Made by a program: the position numbers and the translations under genes. From the NCBI GenBank assembly GCA_024224295.1, contig JAAENN010000118.1:62001-126000 (forward strand): 64,000 nucleotides of DNA, in the 5' to 3' direction. The notes under the pieces were generated by a model. That model ran no database searches. It saw only the letters and a program-made list of their open reading frames with translations, and was not told the DNA's origin. The stretch is from Shimia sp. (GTDB lineage Bacteria > Pseudomonadota > Alphaproteobacteria > Rhodobacterales > Rhodobacteraceae). Positions 41,549 through 51,290 of this stretch are shown here, in pieces. The first letter of the stretch is position 1; each line of letters begins with the position of its first letter.

Positions 41549-42297
41549 CGTGCATCGTTTCCATTTTCCGTTGTCGCTGGTTGCTGGAAACTTTGTGGTG
41601 TCGGCACACGCGGCAGGGTATTCAAGTGGTGAAACCCGTCAGTGATTTTCGTAGCTTAAAAGCAAGCTGGCCAAACACTGAATAGCCGCTTTGGGTGGTG
41701 CTATTGTAGTCGTCATCAACAAATTGATTGCGACACAGTCGGATTTTGGCACGCAGCAGTTTGGTGGCTGCCAAGCTTTCCGGCGAAGTGTCGCGTATCC
41801 GGGTGTTCTCCTGATCCTAGAAGCGCGGTCTTCTTATGTGTTGGTCGGGCGGGATAACCTAGAGGCCAGAAATCGGATAACTCTTCGGGCTTAGAGGTCG
41901 GTTTTGAGGCGGAAAGCTTTGACCTGGCTGGGTATCACTTGCGCACCATCGATAGTGTGTCTGCTTTTGACATCTTGGCGTGTCTGACCCCTATCATATC
42001 TCTGATGACTTTGCTCTGGCTTGTGCAATCGAAAGTGGTGATGCTGGCAGTTTGCCCAGTATTGAGTGATCTTAGCTCGGCGTGCGTTACACCGTTTCCA
42101 CTGTTGTCGCGTTGACGGATGACCTTGACGCTTCGTAGGCGGCGTCATCTGGCGTTGGAGGTCGCGAGACATTTGTAGGCCGCGGGGCAGAGTGCACATT
42201 TGGCCCAGCGCGCGGTGCGGCCTTTGGTAAACGCAGCTTGTTTGGGGTTATCCCGGGATTGTGCGGTGTCCAGTCTGATGCTGAAGAGTCCGAAGAG
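41549..42297. other. 749-bp gene-poor stretch with possible decayed coding remnant
   Basis: No convincing gene was found between the flgI terminator and the second hybrid kinase. Short open frames here do not resemble known proteins. One minus-strand stretch (42297-42145) encodes about 50 residues between two stops. It carries a cysteine cluster (KCALCPAAYKC) following a basic segment (KQAAFTKGRTARW), which looks like a fragment of a zinc-finger-bearing or transposase-like protein. Lower coding quality and many stops suggest a degraded insertion or gene. No terminal inverted repeats or target duplications were detected. Confidence 0.4.
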
Positions 42298-44622
42298 TCA
42301 GGCCCTCAGAGCTGTTTGAACCGCTGAAGAGGGAGTGTTTCGATGCCCTACATGTCGGAGCAAACAATCTACTAAGTCCGCGCGACGGATCGGTTTTGTT
42401 AGGAAATCATCCATCCCCGCTTGCAAACAGGCGCGTCGTTCAGCCTCAAAGGCATTGGCAGTTAAGGCAACAATATGGGGCTGTTGAACGCCGCTTGCCC
42501 GGATGGTTTCGGTGGCTTCGATGCCGCTCATGTTGGGCATGGACATATCCATAAAGATCAGGTCCGGTGGTGCCTCCAGCGTCGCTTCCACTGCTTCGTA
42601 TCCGTCATTGGCGAAGCGAAGTGTGATCGGCAGTTTCTCCAGATACTTGCGGATCAGCAGACGATTGGTTTGGTTGTCTTCGGCGATGAGGATATTGAGG
42701 CCAGCCAGATCGACGGCGTCATATTCCAATACAGGCGGAGCTGTGGCCGGTTCTGTGAGCGTGAGTGCGCCGTCCGGCGGCAACTCCACTGGCAAGCTGA
42801 CCATGAAGCGCGAACCTTCGCCAAGTTCTGACGAAACGGAGATTTCTCCGCCCATGTGTTCTGTTAGGATGCGACAGATGCTAAGTCCCAGCCCGGTGCC
42901 GCCAAACCGGCGTGTGGTGGAGCTTTCTGCCTGGGTAAACTCTTCAAAAATGCTCGACAGTTTGTCTTCGGCGATTCCGATACCGGTGTCGGACACGGCA
43001 AAATTCATTCTGAGAGGGGCGTTTCGCTCGGTTGGGTCTGTCGCGTCCATCCAGACTTGCACTTCGATTTTTCCGTGTTCCGTGAATTTGGTGGCATTTC
43101 CGATGATGTTGGTGGCGATCTGACGCACGCGCACATCGTCGGCAAACAGATGCTCCGGCACATCTTCGGCTACGGTTAAAGTTAGCCCCAGTCCTTTATT
43201 GTATGCCGAGGGTTCAAGAAGCCGCAGCGTTTCTGCGAAGCAGTCACGCGTCTCAAAGGTATTTTTAGCAATTTGGAGCTTTCCTGCATCAAGCTTTGAC
43301 AGATCAAGAATGTCATTGATGATCGTTAACAAGCTCCGGGATGATCCAAGTATGGTTCGTGTGTAATCCGCCTGTTCTTGTGTTTGCTCGGTTTCCGACA
43401 GCAGGTCAGCCATGCCAATGATGCCGGTCATTGGTGTGCGGATTTCGTGGCTCATGTTGGTCAGGAAATCCGTTTTGGTGCGGGCTGCGTCTTCAGCAAC
43501 TTTGCGGGCCCTACGCATGTTGTTGGCGTGGTCTTTCACAGGCGTAATGTCGCGGGCAATTGTAACGTAAAAATCTACGTCATTGTCCGCATTTTTCACT
43601 GGGAGCATCTGTATTTCGCTCCAGCGCGCGGCACCCAAGCTGAGATCATGACGCAGCTCGATTTTTCCAAAGCCGTCTTTCTTCATTGCAGTGGCAACTT
43701 TTGCCTCCACATCCGGATCGATTTTTGTTGCCTGTACAAGGTCCGTCACTGGCTTGCCAATGATGTCTTTTGCGGCGATTCCCGTGAGGGTGGTGAAGGC
43801 TTCATTGACCCACTCAATTTCTTGTTTGGGATTGGACAGAATGACGGCATCATTTGTTTTTCGCGCAACCATGGACAACCTCTGCAATTCGTTGCGGTGC
43901 TTGTTCAATGCATCGTTGGCCGCAGTGAGATTGTTTTGGCTGCATTGTAGAGCTTCAGTTTTTCGGAAGTTGTCGACGCCAGATTTGACGAAAGAAAAAC
44001 ACATGTAGCCCATGCTGATGACCACCATCAGTTCGGGCACATTGGCATGAGGCAGGGCCATGTCGCCGCCGAACCGGATCGCCTGAAGCGTCAGGAGAAT
44101 AAGGGGGGTTACCACAAACACGCCCATTTTTAAGATGGCCAGTTTGGGTTTGGTTGGCAAAATGAGCGCTCCGTTGACGATGCCCATCCCTAGAACACCG
44201 GCAACCGCCATGATGGACGCGTCTTTGCCCACTGTCACAACATAGAGTGTGGTGGCAAGAAAAATGCAAATCGCTTGAAATGCGCCACTGGCCATTGCCG
44301 CGTTGGAGAGTATATTCTGGCTGATGCCACTGCGAAGGCGCGCAGGAATGCGACGTAAAATCCACATGTCTAACACTTCGCCAATAACCAACAATGCGGT
44401 TATGCAGGCACCAATAGCGGGACCTGTGGCGAGAACAGCCATGAGGCTGCCAAGGCAGTAGACAACGGCACGCTGGAAAATCGTGTGGACGCGTTGTGAA
44501 GCATATTGAACCAAAAGGCTGCGCCCAAGTGCCGCTTCTTTGGCGGAATGCCGCAATTGCTGTCCGGGATCTGCCACCATAGTTCGTACGCCATTTAGTC
44601 TTTGGAGGGCAATGTATAGCAC
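42298..44622 (-). CDS. Membrane-bound PAS hybrid sensor histidine kinase
   Basis: A 774-residue kinase. The N-terminal half (about 50-215) holds six or so hydrophobic segments. Then a short coiled coil (about 222-250), a PAS domain (about 250-365), HisKA with H392 in NMSHEIRTPMTG, HATPase with DTGIGIAEDK and GGTGLGLSI, and a C-terminal receiver with its Asp in IFMDMSMP and TKPIRR. No Hpt domain or separate regulator follows. The GTG at 44622 begins the frame; an ATG at 44580 is also possible, and neither has a clear SD. It is next to flagellar genes, but a role in motility is only a guess. Confidence 0.9.
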   Translation of the reverse strand: MLYIALQRLNGVRTMVADPGQQLRHSAKEAALGRSLLVQYASQRVHTIFQRAVVYCLGSLMAVLATGPAIGACITALLVIGEVLDMWILRRIPARLRSGISQNILSNAAMASGAFQAICIFLATTLYVVTVGKDASIMAVAGVLGMGIVNGALILPTKPKLAILKMGVFVVTPLILLTLQAIRFGGDMALPHANVPELMVVISMGYMCFSFVKSGVDNFRKTEALQCSQNNLTAANDALNKHRNELQRLSMVARKTNDAVILSNPKQEIEWVNEAFTTLTGIAAKDIIGKPVTDLVQATKIDPDVEAKVATAMKKDGFGKIELRHDLSLGAARWSEIQMLPVKNADNDVDFYVTIARDITPVKDHANNMRRARKVAEDAARTKTDFLTNMSHEIRTPMTGIIGMADLLSETEQTQEQADYTRTILGSSRSLLTIINDILDLSKLDAGKLQIAKNTFETRDCFAETLRLLEPSAYNKGLGLTLTVAEDVPEHLFADDVRVRQIATNIIGNATKFTEHGKIEVQVWMDATDPTERNAPLRMNFAVSDTGIGIAEDKLSSIFEEFTQAESSTTRRFGGTGLGLSICRILTEHMGGEISVSSELGEGSRFMVSLPVELPPDGALTLTEPATAPPVLEYDAVDLAGLNILIAEDNQTNRLLIRKYLEKLPITLRFANDGYEAVEATLEAPPDLIFMDMSMPNMSGIEATETIRASGVQQPHIVALTANAFEAERRACLQAGMDDFLTKPIRRADLVDCLLRHVGHRNTPSSAVQTALRA

Positions 44623-44850
44623 GACGGAGTTAATTTAATCGCTGTGTTTGGCAGGTAACACTCTGACTTATAATAAAATTTTCGAGATATCGCCGTGATC
44701 TGTTTTCCTTGGAACCCAGTGTATCACCCTGAAGAGAAAGGCGAATTTATGTGTTCGCCCGGCTTGGTTTTCGCGAGTTTGATCCTTGTTTTTTCACAAA
44801 GCTTCTGTATTTGGATATTTCATAAACTGAAGTAACTCAGGGATTCGCGC

Positions 44851-45321
44851 GTGCCTGACGATTTATTCTCCAACACAGACCTGCCGGATGAGTTTCTGGC
44901 GATTATCGGTGTCTTTGCCTTGTTCAACCAAATTGAGGCGGAGCTGGAAGACATCAACATCGACCCGCCGCTCACTAAGATGGAACGGCGAATCTTGGTA
45001 TTTATGGATCGACCCAAGCGGATGGGTGTTTTGGCGGAAGATACGTTTTGCATTCCTTCCGCCATCACCCCTGTGGCGGATGCATTGGAGCAGCGTGGTT
45101 TTGTGCGCCGCACCCGTGATCCCAAAGACAGGCGCGCGCTTGTGTTAGAATTGACTGCGGAAGGATTGATGGCGCGGGTGGCATTGATGGAAGCAGTCAA
45201 ACTTCGGTTTCGTGAAATTTGCGGTATGACCGTCGAGGAAATCTCTCAATTTGCCAAATTGGCCGTCAAAGCCATGCCCGGAGCCGTAGCGGCCGGGCTA
45301 TTGGAGGAAAATGAATGCTGA
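44851..45321 (+). CDS. MarR-family regulator of the adjacent RND pump
   Basis: A 156-residue winged-helix protein. The DNA-binding core is KRMGVLAEDTFCIPSAITPVADALEQRGFV, and the wing is RDPKDRRALVLELTAEG with the conserved D-x-R-x-x-x-V. It begins with GTG and overlaps the membrane-fusion gene by 7 bp, so the regulator, adaptor and pump form one operon. By analogy with MarR/MexR systems it probably represses this operon until a toxic ligand binds. The 228 bp upstream include an AT-rich tract (44661-44683, TTATAATAAAATTTTC) but no clear palindrome. Confidence 0.88.
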   Translation: MPDDLFSNTDLPDEFLAIIGVFALFNQIEAELEDINIDPPLTKMERRILVFMDRPKRMGVLAEDTFCIPSAITPVADALEQRGFVRRTRDPKDRRALVLELTAEGLMARVALMEAVKLRFREICGMTVEEISQFAKLAVKAMPGAVAAGLLEENEC

Positions 45322-46367
45322 AACAGTTTGGAAAAATCTGCGCCACGGTGATGATGATCACGGCGACCGGTGCATTTTCGGTTCTGGCACAGGGCGTGTT
45401 GAAGCCGGTGAAACTGATGGTGGTAAGTGAAGACCCGGTGCCGTTTGAACGCCAGTTTTTTGGCAAGGTGAAAGCACGTCAGTCGGTGGATTTGGCGTTT
45501 CAGGTGGGGGGTCAGATTGTCGACTTCCCGGTGACCGAAGGCCTGAACATTGGCGAAGGGGACGTGATTGCGCGGCTTGATCTGGAGATCTTTGAGCTGC
45601 AACTCAATCAAGCGATTTTGCAAAAAGAACAAGCAGATCGCACGGTTGAGCGTCTCAATAAGCTGCGTGGCAATACGGTGAGTCAGGTGACGCTGGACGA
45701 TGCGGAGACGCAGGCGTCTCTGGCGCAGATTGCAGTGAAAAATGCGGAATGGTCTTTGCGCCATGCAACGTTGAAAGCGCCTTTTGACGCGCTGGTATCG
45801 AGCCGAAATGTGGAGCTTTTTACGACAGTCAGTGCTGGTAGCCCGGTGGTGCGCATTCACGACTTAAGCGAGTTGCGCATTGAAGTGGATGTTCCGGAAA
45901 TTCTGTTTCAGCGAGCCGGCAACGAGCACAACGTAAAGATCAAAGCGCGCTTTCCCGGAAATGACGAGGAATTCGCCCTGCAAATCCGCGAGTTTGACGC
46001 GGAGACCAGCAGTGTGGGCCAGACCTTCCGCATCACATTTGGCATGACCCCCCCAGAAGGCAAAGTGATCCTGCCGGGTTCGTCTGTGACAGTGACGGTC
46101 AGTGCGGCAGAGCCATCCACCGGCATTCTTGTGCCTCCTACGGCGATTGTGGTGGACGACGGGGGCGCGACCGGTGTGATGCGATTTGACCCGAAGGGTG
46201 GTGATGAAGGCAAGGTGACCTGGGTGCCGGTGGAAAGCGAACCGGCCACTGGGGGCATGGTGCGCATCACAGCTGGACTAAATGATGGCGACGAAGTGGT
46301 GCTGACCGGTGGTGGCGCCTTGACTGATGGCCAAGCCGTGCGCCGCTTTGTCGGCTTTGGCAACTGA
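45315..46367 (+). CDS. RND efflux periplasmic adaptor (membrane fusion protein)
   Basis: A 350-residue adaptor with a Sec-type signal (about 1-26). The biotinyl-lipoyl-like half-motifs surround an alpha-hairpin coiled coil (about 85-145, EQADRTVERLNKLRG...DDAETQASLAQIAVKNAEW). A beta-barrel and membrane-proximal domain follow. Such adaptors link the inner-membrane RND pump to a TolC-type channel, which is absent from this window. No lipobox is present, so the protein is probably a soluble periplasmic form. The gene overlaps the MarR gene upstream; the pump gene starts 11 bp downstream. Confidence 0.93.
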   Translation: MLKQFGKICATVMMITATGAFSVLAQGVLKPVKLMVVSEDPVPFERQFFGKVKARQSVDLAFQVGGQIVDFPVTEGLNIGEGDVIARLDLEIFELQLNQAILQKEQADRTVERLNKLRGNTVSQVTLDDAETQASLAQIAVKNAEWSLRHATLKAPFDALVSSRNVELFTTVSAGSPVVRIHDLSELRIEVDVPEILFQRAGNEHNVKIKARFPGNDEEFALQIREFDAETSSVGQTFRITFGMTPPEGKVILPGSSVTVTVSAAEPSTGILVPPTAIVVDDGGATGVMRFDPKGGDEGKVTWVPVESEPATGGMVRITAGLNDGDEVVLTGGGALTDGQAVRRFVGFGN

Positions 46368-46378
46368 GGGCGCGGGTG

Positions 46379-49300
46379 ATGGTCAATATAGCACGCGGAT
46401 CTATTGATCGGCCGATCTACACTTGGATGATCATCCTGATCTTCCTGCTTGGCGGCGCGGTCAGCTTTTTGAACCTGGGGCGGCTGGAAGATCCGGCCTT
46501 CACCATCAAACAGGCGGTTGTGGTCACCCAATATCCGGGAGCCACATCCGAACAGGTGGCGGTTGAGGTGTCCGAGCCTTTGGAATCGGCCATCCAGAAG
46601 ATGGAAGAGGTGGACTATATCACCTCGATCAATCAACCTGGCGTGTCGCAGATCGATGTACATATCAAATCGACTTATGACGGCAATGAGCTACCGGAAG
46701 TTTGGACTCGATTGAGGGCCAAGGTGGCGGACGCCGGGCGGCATTTGCCCACCGGGGTGAGCACTCCACTGGTCAATGACAGTTTTGGCGATGTATTTGG
46801 CATCTTCCTTGGCGTGACCGCCGAAGGCTTTTCGGATGCGGAAAAGCACGAATTGGCCACCTTCCTGCGGCGAGAGCTATTGACGGTGGACGGTGTGGCC
46901 GATGTGGATATTCAGGGCCTGCCGGAAGAGGCGATCTTTGTGGAACCGGACCTGGCTCTGTCGGTGAATCAAAACATTTCGCTCAATGCAATTGCGGGGG
47001 CGATTGCCAACGCGGATGCCGTCAATGCAGCAGGAACCGTGACAATAGACGGCGCGCGTACGCGCATTATGCGGCCGGATGGGTCTGACACCGTGTCAGA
47101 GATTGCGGGCCTGTCACTGGGACAGGACGGCAAGGTTGTGAACCTTGTCGACACCAGCCGTGTGTTTCGTGATCGTGTGGAGAACCCACAGCAGATCATT
47201 CGCTTCAACGGTGAAGAAGCCTTCACGCTTGGGGTGGCGGGTATTGCCACCGAAAACATCGTGGTGGTCGGCAAGCGTGTGGATGAAAAGCTGGCGCAGA
47301 TGGCCGGCGATATTCCCGCAGGTGTCGAGCTGCATCCGATCTATCAACAGCACATTGTTGTTGAGAAAGCTTCCAACGACTTCCTTGTGAACCTCGCGAT
47401 GTCAGTGGCGATTGTGGTTGCTGTCCTTGCGATCTTCATGGGTTGGCGCGCGGCCGTGGTAGTGGGGGTAACCCTGTTTCTGACGGTTGTGGGCACTTTC
47501 CTGTTCATGGGGTTCTTCTCGATCGAGATGGAAAGAATTTCGCTTGGCGCGTTGATCATTGCCATGGGCATGTTGGTGGACAACGCCATTGTGGTGGCCG
47601 AGGGCATGCAAATCTCGATGTTGCAGGGCAAGAACAGCCGTGAGGCGGCCGATGAGGCCTCGGGGAAAACGCAGATCCCTCTTTTGGGTGCGACGGTCAT
47701 TGGCATTATGGCCTTTGCCGGTATCGGCCTCAGCCCCGATGCAACGGGGGAGTTTCTGTTCTCGTTGTTTGCGGTGATTGGGATTTCGCTTCTGCTAAGC
47801 TGGGTGCTGGCGCTGACCGTGACTCCGATGCTGGGCCACTACCTGTTTAAGCAAGGCAAAGGTGGGGAAGGTGATGCCTACGGCGGGCTGATTTTCCGCA
47901 TGTACGGCGCAAGCCTGCGGTTGGCATTGAGGCTGAGGTGGCTGGTGATTGTTGGACTGATTGCGCTGACGGCGGTTTGTTATGCGGGCTTTGGCTTGAT
48001 GAAGCAGCAGTTCTTTCCAGACAGCAACACGCCGCTGTTCTTTGTGCACTATAAGCTGCCACAGGGCACACCCATTGCCAACACGTCGGCGCAGATGGAG
48101 CTGTTAGAGGATTGGCTCGCTGAGCGCGACGATGTGGTGAGCTATGCCACGTTTGTGGGACAGGGCGCGACGCGGTTCATGCTGACTTATGAGTCTGAGA
48201 AGGCCAATCCCAGCTACGGACATATCATTGTTCGGGCAGAAAATTTGGAGTCCATTCCGCCGCTGCAAAAGGACCTTGAGGCCTTTGGCGCCGCTGCCTT
48301 GCCAGAGGGCGAGTTCCGGACCAAACGTCTGGTCTTTGGTCCCGGTGGAGGCGATCCGATTCAGGTGCGCTTCTCTGGCAGTGATCCGGTTGTATTGCGT
48401 CAACTGGCAACCCAGGCGGCGCAGGTGTTGACCGAAACTACGGACAATATCACCAGTGTGCGCACCAACTGGCGCGAGCAGGAATTGGTGATCAAGCCGA
48501 TCTATGCCACAGAACGGGCGCAGACCGCGGGTGTGGATCGCGAAGACATCGCCGATATGTTCCAATTCTCCACCGACGGTTTGACCACGGGCCAGTTCCG
48601 CGAGAACGAACGTCTGATTCCGATCATCTTGCGGCGCCAGCCGGATGGGGCTTTTGGGTTGGTTGATCAAGTGGTCTATTCGACAACCTCCAACAGCTTT
48701 GTGCCAGTAGAGCAGATGGTGGATGGCTTTGTGCATGAGACGCAAAACACGCTGCTGCATCGACGGGATCGTGTGGCGACCATCACGGTTGGGGCGGATA
48801 TCCGTTCTGGCCTGACAGCCGCGCAGGTGCAGTCGGAGGTCACGGCAGCGATTGAGGGCATGGACATTCCAGTAGGATACAAGATGGAGTGGGGCGGTGA
48901 GTTGGAGAACTCCTCTGAGGCACAGGAGAGCCTTGGAAAACAGCTGCCCATGAGCTTGCTGATTATGGTGCTGATTTCGGTGCTACTGTTCAATGCCATC
49001 CGCCAACCCATCATTATCTGGCTCTTGGTACCCATGTCAGTGAATGGCGTGGTGCTGGGCTTGTTGGGCACGGATATGCCGTTTACCTTCACCGCTTTGC
49101 TGGGTCTATTGAGCCTGTCTGGCATGCTGATCAAAAACGGCATCGTCCTAGTTGAGGAGATCGATTTTGTGCGCGGGGAAGGCCTGCCAATGCGCGAAGC
49201 GATTGTAAAAGCCAGCGTGTCGCGTTTGCGGCCGGTGATGCTGGCGGCGGTCACAACCATCCTTGGAATGGCGCCGCTTTTGACCGATGCATTCTTTGTG

Positions 49301-49441
49301 TCGATGGCGATCACCATCATGGGGGGATTAGCCTTTGCCACCATTCTGACGCTGATTGCCGCGCCGGTGTTCTATTTGGTGTTCTTTGGAAAAGAAGAAC
49401 GGCGGGAGATGAAAGCGGCGGCTGCAGCGGCGCCCGCCTGA
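46379..49441 (+). CDS. RND efflux pump inner-membrane transporter (AcrB/HAE1-like)
   Basis: About 1020 residues with the duplicated RND topology: a membrane helix near 15-32, a large periplasmic loop, a helix cluster at about 335-480, a second loop, and a final helix cluster near 860-1005. The proton-relay region contains GMLVDNAIVVAEG in helix 4. The family exports drugs, dyes, bile salts or other amphiphiles with proton antiport. The specific substrate cannot be read from sequence. The ATG at 46379 follows GAGGG. A strong terminator lies 24 bp past the stop. Confidence 0.95.
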   Translation: MVNIARGSIDRPIYTWMIILIFLLGGAVSFLNLGRLEDPAFTIKQAVVVTQYPGATSEQVAVEVSEPLESAIQKMEEVDYITSINQPGVSQIDVHIKSTYDGNELPEVWTRLRAKVADAGRHLPTGVSTPLVNDSFGDVFGIFLGVTAEGFSDAEKHELATFLRRELLTVDGVADVDIQGLPEEAIFVEPDLALSVNQNISLNAIAGAIANADAVNAAGTVTIDGARTRIMRPDGSDTVSEIAGLSLGQDGKVVNLVDTSRVFRDRVENPQQIIRFNGEEAFTLGVAGIATENIVVVGKRVDEKLAQMAGDIPAGVELHPIYQQHIVVEKASNDFLVNLAMSVAIVVAVLAIFMGWRAAVVVGVTLFLTVVGTFLFMGFFSIEMERISLGALIIAMGMLVDNAIVVAEGMQISMLQGKNSREAADEASGKTQIPLLGATVIGIMAFAGIGLSPDATGEFLFSLFAVIGISLLLSWVLALTVTPMLGHYLFKQGKGGEGDAYGGLIFRMYGASLRLALRLRWLVIVGLIALTAVCYAGFGLMKQQFFPDSNTPLFFVHYKLPQGTPIANTSAQMELLEDWLAERDDVVSYATFVGQGATRFMLTYESEKANPSYGHIIVRAENLESIPPLQKDLEAFGAAALPEGEFRTKRLVFGPGGGDPIQVRFSGSDPVVLRQLATQAAQVLTETTDNITSVRTNWREQELVIKPIYATERAQTAGVDREDIADMFQFSTDGLTTGQFRENERLIPIILRRQPDGAFGLVDQVVYSTTSNSFVPVEQMVDGFVHETQNTLLHRRDRVATITVGADIRSGLTAAQVQSEVTAAIEGMDIPVGYKMEWGGELENSSEAQESLGKQLPMSLLIMVLISVLLFNAIRQPIIIWLLVPMSVNGVVLGLLGTDMPFTFTALLGLLSLSGMLIKNGIVLVEEIDFVRGEGLPMREAIVKASVSRLRPVMLAAVTTILGMAPLLTDAFFVSMAITIMGGLAFATILTLIAAPVFYLVFFGKEERREMKAAAAAAPA

Positions 49442-49464
49442 CACCAACGTCTTGAAAATTGAGA

Positions 49465-49496
49465 GGTCGCCCCAATCGGGCGGCCTTTTGTTTTTT
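49465..49496 (+). terminator. Intrinsic terminator of the RND pump operon
   Basis: GGTCGCCC and GGGCGGCC (one G-U pair) form an 8-bp stem with a 5-base loop, followed by TTTT-G-TTTTTT. It is 24 bases past the pump stop codon and well placed to end the marR-adaptor-pump transcript. Confidence 0.9.
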
Positions 49497-49604
49497 GCGC
49501 TAAGCTGGCATAGGGGCGGTCCCGCTGGTGAGCATAGGCATAAGACAAAAACATGTATCGCGACGGTTTGACATTCACACCCAAGCAGAAACAGGAGGCA
49601 CGCT

Positions 49605-50198
49605 GTGTTCCTGCCTGATACACTCTTGCCGGATGGGCTGTTCCGTTTCATCGCGCTGGACGTGGAAACCGCCAACCGTGATGCCGCTTCGATCAGTCAG
49701 ATCGGTTTGGCCTGCGTGCGCCGTGACGGCGGGATTGAGACGTTTTCGACCTATATCAACCCGGATCAAGATTTTGCGGCGTTCAACACTGAGCTGACTG
49801 GAATTGATGCGGGCACTGTTCGGGACGCGCCCACCTTTGCGCAGGCCTGGCCAAAGATGTTGCCGCTGTTGTCGCGCAACTTGATGGTACAACACAGCAG
49901 CTTTGACCAGAAAGCCATCACAGCGGCCTGTCGCGCGGCGGGTCTGAATGGGCCCAAGATGGAATGGGCCGATAGTGTAAAGATCGCGCGCAAAGCCTGG
50001 CCGGAGTTTCGCGGTAACGGCGGGCATGGTCTTGGGCATCTGAAAAAGGCGCTGGGGCTTCAGTTTCATCACCACGATGCGGGTGAAGATGCACGGGCGG
50101 CAGCGGAGGTGGTGTTGTTGGCTGAGGAACGGTTGAAGTGTTCCATCGAAGACATCACTGGCAAGATCAAACACCTGCAACTGACGTTCGAGTTTTGA
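49605..50198 (+). CDS. DEDDh 3'-5' exonuclease (DnaQ-like)
   Basis: A 197-residue exonuclease with the ExoI motif as D19-V-E21-T in FIALDVETAN, a second acidic site in VQHSSFDQKAI near 94-105, and the ExoIII motif with H and D in HHHDAGEDARAA near 146-157. These are the four acidic residues plus His of the DEDDh superfamily that includes DNA polymerase III epsilon. It is shorter than a full DnaQ and lacks a polymerase-binding tail, so it is probably a stand-alone nuclease or proofreading-like enzyme. A GTG start 6 bases after GGAGG is well supported. Converges on pcaB. Confidence 0.88.
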   Translation: MFLPDTLLPDGLFRFIALDVETANRDAASISQIGLACVRRDGGIETFSTYINPDQDFAAFNTELTGIDAGTVRDAPTFAQAWPKMLPLLSRNLMVQHSSFDQKAITAACRAAGLNGPKMEWADSVKIARKAWPEFRGNGGHGLGHLKKALGLQFHHHDAGEDARAAAEVVLLAEERLKCSIEDITGKIKHLQLTFEF

Positions 50199-50210
50199 GA
50201 CTTCAATGTC

Positions 50211-51278
50211 TTAAGGTGCAGGCAAGCCCATCCCCTCAACACTTTGGATAAGCTCTTTTGCGTGTCGCAAGGCTGTGGCTGTGGCTGTAACCATCGCGGG
50301 CAAGACCATCCATTCCAAGGACCACGCGCTGCCGGAGCGTTCCTGTTCGTGTACTAGGGCGTGGTGCATGGCGGGAAGCTGTGTGGCGTTGTAGCGGGCC
50401 AATGTGACCAGCAATTCCGCCCGCACCGGGTTTTGTTTGTGTGGCATGGCAGAACTGGTGCCGCCGCCGGAGAAGCTCACTTCGTCCACGCCTTGCTGCG
50501 CCATCAGCGCGAGATCCTGTCCCATCTTACCCAAGCTGCCGGTGACCATGGACAGCCAATTGGCGTAGTTGATGAGGTTTTCGCGTGTGGCATGCCAGGC
50601 GCGGTCCGAGTTTGAGAGGTTGAGGCCCTTGGCCAGCGCGGTAGCGACGGCATCGCCTTGTGGCGAGAGGCTGGCGCGATTGCCAACCGGGCCGCCAAAT
50701 TGCAGGGCTTCGACTTGCGGGCGCAGCGTTTTCAGGCGATTTGCGTGGGACGCCAGTGGGGTGCGCCAGGTGGCAATACGGTCTGCAACGGCGATTGGCA
50801 GGGCGGCCTGCATGCGGGTGCGACCCATCATCGGTCTGTCGCCCCATGTGTCGTTGAGGGTGTCGAGTGCTGACAGTAAGTCAGCAAGCTGCGCCTCAAA
50901 CCGCGAATTAGCGTCGCGTAGTATCAGCGAGACAGCTGTGTCGATCAGGTCCTGACTGGTGGCGCCGGTGTGGATGGCTGGGCGCGCGGAAGGTCGTGCG
51001 TGGGCTTTGAGTTGGCGCACAAACACTGGCACGGGCAGGCCATCCTGCACCACGTTTTCGGCGATCTTTGTGAGGTTCGGTCGGAAGCTGTCGATGTCTG
51101 CCATCGCCTCTGCCGCGACGGTGTGATCAACCACGCCAGCCTCCGCGAGCGCCTCGGCCAAGGCCCGTTCAAACTGGATGAATGCATCGACGAACCGCGC
51201 GGTGTCCCACAGTGCCTCGCCCTCAGGATCAGAAAACAGCGGGCCAAACAGATGGGATGCGTGGGTCAGCGGGTTCAT
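50211..51278 (-). CDS. pcaB: 3-Carboxy-cis,cis-muconate cycloisomerase PcaB
   Basis: A 355-residue fumarase/aspartase-superfamily protein. The signature GGTSSAMPHKQNPVRA (near 261-276) contains the catalytic loop Ser. PcaB converts 3-carboxy-cis,cis-muconate to 4-carboxymuconolactone. It is shorter than Pseudomonas PcaB (about 450 residues) but has the same core, consistent with known alphaproteobacterial forms. It is the last gene of the pobA-pcaC-pcaH-pcaG-BKACE-pcaB block. The gap from the upstream BKACE gene is 12 bp. Confidence 0.92.
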   Translation of the reverse strand: MNPLTHASHLFGPLFSDPEGEALWDTARFVDAFIQFERALAEALAEAGVVDHTVAAEAMADIDSFRPNLTKIAENVVQDGLPVPVFVRQLKAHARPSARPAIHTGATSQDLIDTAVSLILRDANSRFEAQLADLLSALDTLNDTWGDRPMMGRTRMQAALPIAVADRIATWRTPLASHANRLKTLRPQVEALQFGGPVGNRASLSPQGDAVATALAKGLNLSNSDRAWHATRENLINYANWLSMVTGSLGKMGQDLALMAQQGVDEVSFSGGGTSSAMPHKQNPVRAELLVTLARYNATQLPAMHHALVHEQERSGSAWSLEWMVLPAMVTATATALRHAKELIQSVEGMGLPAP

Positions 51279-51290
51279 CGTGAGGGCCGA

